NCBI GenBank assembly: GCA_030435675.1 | Contig: CM059625.1 | Span: forward strand, 1,736,001 to 1,800,000 | Direction of reading: 5' to 3' | From: Steinernema hermaphroditum | Lineage: Eukaryota; Nematoda; Chromadorea; Rhabditida; Steinernematidae | DNA: 64,000 nucleotides | In this document: positions 48,192 to 58,161 of the stretch, piece by piece | Numbering within the stretch: the stretch's first letter is position 1 | How the letters are laid out: each line of letters begins with the position of its first letter | The notes under the pieces: generated by a model | What the model was told of the DNA's origin: nothing | Seen by the model: only the letters and a program-made list of their open reading frames with translations | Database searches by the model: none | Position numbers and translations under genes: made by a program

Positions 48192-49519
48192 GGATGGCTG
48201 AAATCGACAATAAGAACAAGGCGCATCTTAGTTTTCGCTCTATCCCACCTAAACTTTTCATCTTATCGCCTACAGTATATTTGACCAGAGAATATGAACC
48301 AGTCAGCAACAGCGCACTTTTGCCGAGGCAAATGTCCGCCAAGGTGTGCGCAACTCTGGGAGCGGGTACTCCGCCGTCGGGCTACTAAATGTAGACGCCG
48401 GTGCGAGGCTCTTTATCCGTTGGTCAAACACAGTATATGGACGCTATTCCGCCTACGCAACTTAAGTAACTACTGTATCGGATTAGACACCGGTTTTGTG
48501 TTTGAGCAACGGCCAAGGGGCCGGCGACGCACGCGCTGCGCCTTGCAGCCAGCGCTGAGGTTGTTCGGCGTCCGTTGCACGACGTCTACAAGATTCAAGG
48601 AAAAAGGACTTAATCCCGAAGGTTGATAGAACGTGCTTTTTTTGTTTGAGCAAAGGTTGTACGCAGTTGGGAAGTGAACGGGAAAGTGACTTCCGTGACT
48701 GGGAACAGCCCGATATGTAGAGATGCCACCTAAGGATAACGAGCCTCCTAGTAGCTCAGGTACAGATCAGATGCCCATATCGATCTGTTTGAATTATCAA
48801 AATAACGCGATGTCCGACCACCATAAGCAGGCAGTGAGCCTTGTTGCATCTCAAAACGGCGAATAGGTCCTACCAGTTGTCCAATATACACTATACCTCC
48901 AAACAGGATCTAACCGAAATCTGGCTCATAGATTGTCATTACACTGATCGGACATGAACAGCTTTTTATTTACGGTATTTCGAGCAGTAGTACACAACCT
49001 GCATCTGTTGTAATACTCGTTGGAATGTCTGGTCAAAGAATAACACGTTTTTCTATGTGTAGAGAATATTATTTTTTATGAATCTACAACCAGAAGGTGT
49101 GAAGGTGAGCGTCAAAATTTATCAAGGAACCCGCAATTTCTCTCCTCTAATCGATTAGCACTTGATATCAGCAAAGGTCACTAAAACGAACGAGTTCTGC
49201 GATGAACCCCTTAAACCGAATATTTCTAATTATACATGACATATGGCAGTTTGTTTACGCAGTTCAGAGGTCACAGACCGTGTGAAGTTGTGTGCGAAAT
49301 TAGGAACTCCTATCGGGCGCCTGACAGTTATACGTAGACGTAATTGATAGCTTTGCAAGTACGTCATAGCATCGAGGAGAGGTGAATGTTGTGCGCCCGG
49401 AAGCAAAATGTTCAACGTATCACGATATTAGGAACTGTCTATATTTTTATATGAAATGATTGGTCTTGGGTGGGGTTGAACATGAGCAACTTACAGGTGC
49501 GTTTTTCTTAGTTACCCAA
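48192..49519. repeat. Tandem duplication, unit 2 (1328 bp)
   Basis: Direct copy of 46836-48163. The junction after it is CTTAGTTACCCAA then GAGGGCG, so the duplicated end is exactly defined. Confidence 0.92.
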
Positions 49520-52500
49520 GAGGGCGAAGACGCTGCCTAAATGAGCTTGTGGGCTGTCTTTTCCAGTCTCAACCTGGGCTTAATTGCTAGTTCGGACCAA
49601 TACCAAGGACACTAAGCGGCACTACAAGAAATATGATGGTTGTAGTCTGACTTCTGCCTAAGCAGTGCCATAGCCATCCTCTTAATCCATAAGTGCGTCG
49701 CTAATACCGCAAGGGTACCACCCTCAACTTGGGTACCATCTACTAGGTCGTCTAATTCGAAGCTTTTAATTCGAAAAGAGAGCACGAAATGTAACAATCT
49801 TAACCTTTAAAATCATTTTTGAGCAGGTCTTCTTTTAGAATAAGTTTTCAGTTTTTCCAATTGCGAAATTTTCGGATTAAACCATTGGGCACACAAAACG
49901 AAAATCACAGACAACTGAGAACAAGAAGTACCTTGAGAAACTTATCACATGCGACCTCCAGGTGAGAACCTCCTCAGCGAGCTTTTCCCTACCGCCATCG
50001 ACAATAAACGGCCGCGCAGTAAGGGAATAAATGACGGCGAAACGAAACGTGCCCCCGTTTTATAATGGAATCGGAGGCGGCTGCCTTCACCGTTTTCGAA
50101 TTTGGAATTTTTTGTATCAAAACTCGCGGAATCAATGGTTATTATAATACGCATTGGGGCTCGTGCGCGCCGTCGACTCATCGCGACATTTAAGGGTGCA
50201 TTCAAGCGATTCGTCTCCACCTGTAGTCCGGAGTATTTTGTCGCCATGCGGATTACGGTAGAACGTTCGACCATTCTCAGTGATGGCGCCTTCTTTGGAA
50301 TTTGGGCGCCACCGCTGTAAACAATGCAATTCCATTTCTGTATCCTTTTGTCAGTGAAAGCGTCTTTTCAATTTGTTTTCGGCAACCGTTTTCTTGTGCT
50401 CCTCGTTTTGTCGACGCCCACCAAGGACGGACGCCGAGTGTGACTCGTCCGGCTACGGCTACAGCCCGGCTCGTTCCTGTCGAACAGCTACTCCGAAAAA
50501 GGCGCGACAACGTTCTCTCGAGGTGCAGCCCCGTGATTGATTTGTGAAGCGTCGGATGGACAGTTTTTGCACTGACTAATAGAGATGGGTGTGCCGGTCT
50601 GCCGGAGGCGCCAAGTAATTAGAGCGCCCGTCGCACGCTCGGGGGCACCTTATCGCCGAGAGAGCAAATCGTCAAGGAGAAGAAGAACATTAACACACAC
50701 GCGCGTCGGGAGGATGAGTCAGCAAAGGTCGAAAAACAAGAGGAATTCCGTCGGCTCCTAAGGCAGCGGGCGACTGTCGCGCACACGTTGACTCACGCGA
50801 ATGTGGGCGAGACGTAAAAAGTTGCGTAGTAAAAGGGCGATTAGGTCATCAAATGCCGTGCTTTGGTGGAATGCAAACGATTCAGAATGACCAATTGAAT
50901 GGTAACCTTGGTGGTCGGGATTGCTGGAATTTTGCTGGAATGGACATTACGGCGTTTTCATTGCGTGTACGGGTGGCTTTTCTTTGTGGAAATGGAGAAC
51001 AGTCCAGAGGTGAAAAGGAACTTGTTGAAGTATCATGGAACATAGGCTGCCAAAGCCATGCCCAAAGACAGTGCTTAGGGTACGTAGAATCTTGAGGTAT
51101 AACGTCCTTCTCCACGGACATGTCGCTCTGCAGAAATTTATCACTAATCTCTTTAGTGCCCGAACGCACATAGCTTTTTTTAGATGTTGCGAACGGAACC
51201 GATCGAAAGCAAACAGAAATCAGGTTCATCGGAATTTTCCCTTTTCGGAGGGACTAATAAAACCGTAAACTTTACATATGGCGAAGATAACTCTGGTGGT
51301 TCTGTGTATTTCCAGGTGCTGCCGTCTAAAACCCAACGTCTAATAGAGACTGGTCGTCTCAGTTTTTTTCTTCGTTTGAAAAGGACAATGAGATCAGGGC
51401 GAACTAGTCATCATCTCGAATTCGTTCCAAAGATAGAGCGGTAACCTTGAAGTCAACCTTCGACTAACACGTTTTGCGGTATCTAACATAAACACCAATT
51501 AATAAATGCCAAAGAAGATTACTCTTGACGTCTGTCTCGAGGAAGCTTTTTTAGGTCACCAGAACTACCGTTTCACTTCCTCCGATCTGTCAGCTTTTCC
51601 ATAAAATATAATTGTTACACAGTCATTTATCCATAGATAATCTCACACAAATCAGCAAGTCAATGTTCATCAATGGTGTTCGTGCCTTTAATACGTTTTT
51701 AGATGACCGCTGTCGCATTCAAGCACCTTATCATAAGTCGCCTCGTCGACACTTCCTCGTTTTTACTGGATCTCAGTCGCTGTATCAAAATCGAATGAGT
51801 TTGAGTGGTCACTGGAAGGGCTACCTAAACCCTAACCGATGTCCGCATTTCAGTGCTACCTCACAAAAATGTGTTCGTCAAACACTTTGTCATCGACCCA
51901 TCTTGTGTTACCGCTTTTTACGGCCTAACGTACTTAGTGCGGTATTTATCGGAGCGATGAATCCGATTGGCGTTTTTGCAACTTTTGGGTGCTTAGCATA
52001 CATACACCATACATGCCCGGTCGCCGAACGCTAAGCTGCAACGAACGAGCGGTGATCTTCTTGTGATGCGACGCATTAGTGTGAAGACATTAATCATGTA
52101 AAGAATTGTGACAATCAGTTGTTTTATGATGTTAATTAGGAAAAACCGAATAGCGCACGCCCTTTACGTATGAAGTGCTGAATCGATCGAGATTGATGCG
52201 ATGATGAATAGGCGAAGTTGATGTAGATTCTAAGGGGAAACTGGGCATGTAGAAGCATACTCTTGTATTCATCGGAGTAGAAACGGAACAAGTTAATGCG
52301 TGGAATTCCGTCAATACGTCTCATGGAAGAAAGGTCTTCGGGTCTTCGAGAAGGGTCAGCAAACCGACGATTTCAGACGAACTGGGCAAATAAACAACAA
52401 GTACTATAAATATGTGGAGCGAAGCGTAGCTATCTTTTATGACCATAATTTCTCACACATCGAAACTCACACAAGATAGGAATGTGGATCAATGATAATT

Positions 52501-52532
52501 ATCCTATATCAGATTTCTCTGTTTTTTTTCCT
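49520..52532. other. Stretch without a supported gene
   Basis: Open frames up to 140 residues occur (for example plus 51612-52034) but show no family resemblance and no consistent splice sites. A CpG-rich patch lies at 50380-50800. Confidence 0.45.
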
Positions 52533-52796
52533 TTACGCACAAAGGCAACATTCCAAACAAAATGCTACCAAGGAGACTTCGAACAAGTCCAGCAACGTCT
52601 TCCAAACTGATTTACAACTCTCATTCATGTCATCTACGCGATTGTTCGCCTCAATCTCGTCAAAGACGAACATCGATCGCGCGTGTCCTTTGTAACGCTG
52701 CACCGTCGTTTTCAAATTGATTTCCTCGCACAATTCATACAAAACGTCAAAGCGGCGGTGCGCTTCCTTTGAAGAGAGGCACGTCGCTCGCCTCAA
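52533..52796 (-). CDS. Unassigned exon with Walker-B-like motif, torsin-like?
   Basis: The frame has a protein-like composition: EAHRRFDVLYELCEEINLKT, then GHARSMFVFDEIEANNR, then CKSVWKTLLDLFE. The string ARSMFVFDEIE resembles the Walker B region of torsin AAA+ ATPases (ARSMFIFDEMD), and the following WKTLLDLFE is placed like the torsin helix after it. No Walker A exon is visible upstream, where the tRNA genes sit. An acceptor CCCTTTGAG lies at the left edge of the frame. It could be an exon of an unknown gene or a broken torsin copy. Confidence 0.3.
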   Translation of the reverse strand: MRRATCLSSKEAHRRFDVLYELCEEINLKTTVQRYKGHARSMFVFDEIEANNRVDDMNESCKSVWKTLLDLFEVSLVAFCLECCLCA

Positions 52797-52991
52797 AGGG
52801 AGCGTCTCTCTGGCATGAACACTTTTTGCTTATCAGAAGGTCTGATGTTTTCCAGCAACTGTACTGAAACTTGCGACGCACATCTATCAATAAGTTGAAA
52901 GTATTTAAAAAGTCTAAAATGATGCATTTGTTAGTTAGGCAGGTGGTATGCCAAATTCAGGACACTCAACATCGTTTTTGAGATCAAATGG

Positions 52992-52999
52992 AAAAGAAA
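52992..52999 (-). terminator. Pol III T-tract after tRNA-Phe (minus)
   Basis: TTTCTTTT on the minus strand directly follows the tRNA 3' end. Confidence 0.55.
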
Positions 53000-53072
53000 T
53001 GCCACGAGCCGGGATCGAACCGGCGACCTTTAGATCTTCAGTCTAACGCTCTCCCAACTGAGCTATCATGGC
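53000..53072 (-). tRNA. tRNA-Phe (GAA)
   Basis: 73 bases including the discriminator A. The seven-base acceptor stem GCCATGA pairs with TCGTGGC. The anticodon loop CTGAAGA holds GAA. The TPC arm reads CCGGTTCGATCCCGG, and the D arm AGCTCAGTTGGGAGAGC. No intron. It is identical to the plus-strand copy at 53224. Confidence 0.97.
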
Positions 53073-53223
53073 ACGAAGGTAGCGATTGAGAGTCTATAAT
53101 ATGACGCATGATTTGCCCTCATTTTGCGGATCACATGTCTCTCTCTAGCTATCCTTGTTCGTGATGAAGACTAATTTCAGTTGTGCACCATGACTAAGTG
53201 AACATGGCCAACCACAACTGTGT

Positions 53224-53296
53224 GCCATGATAGCTCAGTTGGGAGAGCGTTAGACTGAAGATCTAAAGGTCGCCGGTTCGATCCCGGCTCGTGGCA
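53224..53296 (+). tRNA. tRNA-Phe (GAA), second copy
   Basis: Identical to the minus-strand gene 151 bases away and divergent from it. All cloverleaf stems pair, the box A and box B promoter blocks are intact, and no CCA is encoded, as in other eukaryotic tRNA genes. Confidence 0.97.
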
Positions 53297-53304
53297 TTTT
53301 TTTT
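53297..53304 (+). terminator. Pol III T8 terminator
   Basis: Eight T directly after the tRNA-Phe 3' end. Confidence 0.7.
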
Positions 53305-53898
53305 CTCCTGCCACTCACATTCCATTTGCCAGATGCTTATGCAAGTTATCGCAATTACCAACGATAGCACAAGGTGTAACATGGAATGCAAGAAATGTAC
53401 CACTTGCTACCCTGCGAAATCACATTCCAGATATACTTCCTTTTACTATGTTTTCTCCGCCAGAATATAATTAATAGTTATGTTTACAAAAAGCCTTTCA
53501 TGCACCGCTGTGCACTTCACCCCGACCAGTTCCTTTCATTACCGTCTTCTCAAACTCACTCATTTACCAGTTCTCCCCCTAATGCCCATTTTTAATCCGA
53601 AGAGCGATCACTCCGAAATTAGAATCAGGGTCGCCCTTCTATCGCCGTTCGTTTTTTTTTGTCCAGCCCGGGGTCGTCAATCAAACTGTTGATGTTTCTG
53701 CAGTATTTGTATGCATAATTGTTTACTCCTCCCGCACTCATCCGTCCCCACGACCACAACCGGTTCCGCCGCCTCCGGTACGCGGCTGATGGACGTCTTC
53801 CCAAATCGCGCAATGATTGCTGCAGATTATAGCCTTCAGAGTACAAAAGCCGTTGAACAGGGCGATCCTTGCGAAGAAACCATTTCAAAGGCAGGGGA

Positions 53899-54556
53899 AT
53901 GTTCACAGCTCATTTCCGAACGAACGGTCTTGGTGGTCGTAAACGTACGAAACAGCATAAACTGAGCGCTTCAGAGCTAGCATCCCCTTCGATTCCTGGA
54001 CCGAAGGTTGCATCTTCGCCAGTAGTGATGTCCTCAGAGCATCCACGATCATCAAGGTGACGTTGCACTTCTCATTTTCATCCAGCTTCCTCATTACAAC
54101 AAAAGTTCTAAATAGTCAGGCAAATACGTGACTCATTGGCTTTTTGTGGTGTCCATGGAATGCAGACGGAATGTTGAGGGGGTGAAATCACAGGAAAGTA
54201 AAAATGATTCACGGCTTGGTAAGCGAATTGTGCTACCGAAGAAAACGAAGAAAAAAAGAAAAGAGAATCTGACACCAAGGAATTCTTCTGGAATTCTGAA
54301 ACCTTCTCCTCTGAATGGTAGGTTGCCGTTGATTCTTTGACCACCCTTATTTATTAACTGACGGATATCAACTGACCGGCTTTGTTTACAATTTGTTCAA
54401 GATCTTGCTGTTCGGTTCTCCCAGAGATGGCAGGTTTCTCCTACTATAGCGTTGGTAGCTGTTTATTTTCACCGTGATTTCGACAAACAATTGCAAGAAG
54501 TCAAATGTTTACTACGCTCTCGGTTCCCATCAGTTGATCGCGCGCTTTGCGCCTGA
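53899..54556 (+). CDS. Candidate three-exon gene, basic, unrecognised
   Basis: Exons 53899-54056, 54166-54317 and 54402-54556 (stop TGA) join without breaking the frame: phase 2, then phase 1. Splice sites are AG|GTGACG, GGAATGCAG|A, AATG|GTAGGT and TTGTTCAAG|AT. The protein (about 154 residues from this ATG) starts MFTAHFRTNGLGGRKRTKQH. It has a strongly basic stretch (LPKKTKKKRKEN) that could be a nuclear localisation signal and ends FHRDFDKQLQEVKCLLRSRF and RALCA. The start is uncertain, because an acceptor at about 53860 would extend the exon upstream. I do not recognise the family. Support rests on phase agreement and composition. Confidence 0.4.
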
Positions 54557-54975
54557 ACAAACAGCCACGCATCTTCTCAAAAACTGATAAACCTTGAAGC
54601 CGGTCGGCCGGTATGTTGCAGGCGGCCATAAATGCGTAATGTAAACATCAAAATTTATACGTTGCTGATCGGAGAACATCGAGAAACAGAAGAGGGGTGA
54701 GACACGGTGAAGGGGGATGCAATTGATGATCAAAATGTATAGTGCATTTTGCGACAAGGGGTAAGTGTAGAGGATGAAATAAGTCAAAATATGGAGTTAG
54801 GAGATCCGATATTGTTTCAGAGCATGGGTGACTGGTCCTATATTACAATGTGAGCAGCTACATCGACAATTAAACTGATATTAAATACAGCTGAACAAGA
54901 GATACATGTATGAGGTTCGATATTGTGCACAGATACGCATTGAATAAATTTCATTTGCTATAAAGAAGAAGCTGC

Positions 54976-57900
54976 TCATGAAGATTCAGACGCGTTGTGA
55001 TTCTGGAAGAGTTGCTCAATTGTGGCGGCATGAGGTCGGATGGCTCCAATTCCGGGGAATACCCCAAATGGGGGTACAGAAGGCATCGTGGGTAGTCCTG
55101 AAAATATTATTAAAGGAATTGACCTTTTTGCGTCTTTTTGGAGCTAATCCGAGATATGTTTTGATAAACGTAAAGCGCTTTGATATGTATGTAATACTCA
55201 CCTGGAGCCGCAGCTGGATAGCGGAAATACGGCGGTCTGTACATGAACTGATACGGAAAAGTAAACACGTTCCACGGAACTGTTTCGTTAGGGAGCTGTT
55301 TCAGAAAACCGCCTTGCTGACAGTTTGGCGATGGAAGCGAAGATCCACTGGCAGGCGTGGATGACGGGCTGATTTGGACGGTCTCCTAAAATAGGACATT
55401 AGCGCTTCATGTTTGCCATCAGCGATCTCGTTGGACTTTATAGGCTGCATTCCCCATTAGTGACGAAGCATAGAAAGCAAGCTCCCGGGCACGAAACAGT
55501 CGGCTCTTTGTTCCTAACAGAATTCTTCCATTTTCGAATCAGCTACTGTTTGAATACAATTGGAATTTCATTTCAGTTAAGATGTTATTTTGGGTATTGA
55601 AACGGTAGTGTTTGTCGATGGCAATCCCGAAGAGGAACGTTGGCCAAAAGTGCTCAGTTTCGAGTCTACTGTGTCATATTCGAACTGAGTTTGTTGACTT
55701 ATCGAATTTGGTGAATTTCTATGAGTAATAAAGATAACATCAGTGAGGAAGTAAGTAAATAATAACACAGCTGTTTGAAGTTTCAGTGAGAGTGAAACCA
55801 TGTTAGGGGAACCTGCTTCAAAATTAGCGATTAGTAAAGTTACACATACAACTGTCACCTGAATAGCGCTACCTTATAATGTTATATGCGCTACTTTTAG
55901 CTCAGCAATCTACATAAATGTGCGTTTTAAATAAGATATGTTCCACTTAAGGTTATCAGGCACTGACCTCCTTCACCGGTGGCGTGATGCTTCCCTGTGG
56001 CGACGCACTCTTCTCCGAATCTTCTTGGCCACTGCCACTATCGGCGCGACAAGGTTCCTTGCGTTTTCGTGATGCGCCCTCCGCGGTAGCCCCTGAAATT
56101 GCATAATCAGTCGTCGTTTGTGTGCAAACAACACCTGCACGCGCGAACACCTCTTGTGAAACAAGGGCGGCGGAAGGCGCTCGTGCGCTGATCCGCTCGC
56201 AACTCCTAATTGAACGAGATTAGCGCGTCAAAATCAATTATTATAAACGATTGACCTCTACCGGTGCGTATGGCCACCCGGACTGTTGACTTTTCGATGT
56301 GGTTGCGCAATGGCCCAAAATCCGTTTGATGCGCATTAACTCGGACCATTAGGGGCATTACAGTAGGACTTTTCAGGTTATGTGTCCTTCAAGAATAGGT
56401 ATTCCTAGCCTATTTTATTTCTGGCACATAATTCTCATTCGCCTCTTATCTGGGACTCAGAAATCAGTTTAGAACGGAGTCGGGTAACATTACGAGAGGG
56501 CATACAAAATGGGCTGGATGTTTACGTAGATAAAACATATAAAAAATGCTTTTTCTACGATGACGCGAACCGTTTACTCATGCTGTAGATCATAAAAATC
56601 TAGCACAGGTGTAGCTACCGTAGTCTATGTCCACGCGTTGCTAAGAGCAAATACCGTTTTGCTCACCATTGTCTTTGGCCATTGAAGAGGTCAAAAGGTG
56701 TCTAAGCAGTCACGCAAATGTGTGCAAACTAACCATTGGAATCTGCGGAGTCGAGGTCGGCCAAGGCCGCAGTGCCGGGTTCGGTTTCCGTCTTACGGAT
56801 CAGATTCAGAATTTCGTTAGCTGCAAAAAGTGGTTACAATACCACCCATAAGAAGTAGCTCAACTTACCATTACCTCCTAGAAGCATTTCTAAATCTTTT
56901 GCTTCCTTTTCTTCTTGACTCTGTTGGCGCCGCAGGGCCACTTGAGCCGCCATGACACGCTGCCGTTCGGCGATCAGCGTGCACTTTTGACACATGCAGT
57001 CTTTCCACTGGCAGTAGCGCTTGTGGCCTAGAAAGTAAACGCCACTGTGAATACGGTGCAACTCAAACAATCATATCTAATATGTTTACTTTCAAAGCAG
57101 CCATGTAAGTAGCTTCTGGAAACACGAGTTTCGTGGACGTTAAAAAGAGCGAGGATACATGTAAACAACATGTAAACTTTTGTACCATCCTACGCTTGTT
57201 TTTAGAGACTTAATCTGGATTAGGATGAATTCTCAAGAAAATGTATCACGTTTCGCAGAAACGTCGTGATCACTTATCGTTGCGATTGCCACATTATCAC
57301 CATTGCAACACTTTTTTGTCCTCTCTCCGTCTCTTATTAAGTATTCTTCTGTTGTTTCGATTACATTGTACTCACATTTGAACCATTGTATTACTCATTA
57401 CTATGCTTCTCAGTCATTAATGTACACCGGTGGCAGACAGATTTTGGAGTCAACAAGGGAAACATTTGGTGGATTGTCTAAGGAAACAATTGCTGGATTG
57501 CACCGCATGTTCTGCAATTTTGTGCCTTCTGCAATCCCTCACACATCCATTACAATCAACGGTGCGGTCTCAGAACGTTAAAAGATCAAGCAAAGTGGAA
57601 ACAATTGCACAGAGTTGGTCATGGAAGCTTATATCCGCGTGACTTGTTTGTCGTCACTGTTCCCTCTTTCAAAAGCTGCTTGGACGTTCTCACGTGTCAT
57701 CGTCAACACGTCAAATATGATTTTGTGGACTTAGTTCAAGCGAGTTGTCCCCAAAGAGAAAATTACAACAGAGTCTTACAAAGCTTCGCAACTACTGATC
57801 ACTACTAGTGTGTCTACAAAATCAGGGATAGCTATCGATTAATGAACTAAATCTCTAGAATCGGGGTAATCAAAAGCTGGCTATGTTTGAACGGTTTGTC

Positions 57901-58161
57901 AAAGATTGAGGGTTTGTTTTTGTGCGTGCAGAATATATGACATTGATTATACAGATGGACCTTAACCAAGTTGGTCTAACCAGTGTAATGAAAAAAAAAC
58001 CATTTTGAGAACTTACCTTTAAGAGCGGACACTTTGTTGTGGTTCCGGCATCGAGCACACTTTGGCGTCCGCTGGTTACGCTCCTGGCGAAACTTTAAGA
58101 TCTGCTCCAAACTGGCTTGACCAAGTCCATCCAATGCCAGTTGGTTATTTTGGCTGCTCAT
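54976..58161 (-). CDS. DM-domain (DMRT) transcription factor
   Basis: Six exons in phase: 58161-58017, 57027-56869, 56820-56734, 56092-55968, 55385-55202 and 55097-54976, giving 273 residues. The DM domain is split by intron 1 at the usual LKG|HK site: [19 protein letters not shown], then [20 protein letters not shown]. Its two intertwined zinc sites (C, C, H, C, C, C, C, H pattern) are complete. The recognition helix continues [20 protein letters not shown]. An unusual N-terminal extension of about 33 residues ([20 protein letters not shown]) precedes it. The C-terminal half is Pro/Ser-rich and aromatic ([19 protein letters not shown]), with no DMA domain. DMRT factors control sexual and neuronal differentiation by binding DNA in the minor groove. 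A GTTACAG acceptor one base before the ATG supports the start over an upstream in-frame ATG at 58176. Which nematode dmd gene it matches is not clear. Confidence 0.95.

Noticed and set aside
46836..49519. The two 1328-bp units as long terminal repeats of a retroelement
   Set aside because: They are separated by only 28 bases, so there is no internal region; there is no primer-binding site or TG..CA end.
51612..52034. Plus frame of 140 codons
   Set aside because: Begins with a non-ATG codon, lacks splice signals and has no family resemblance.
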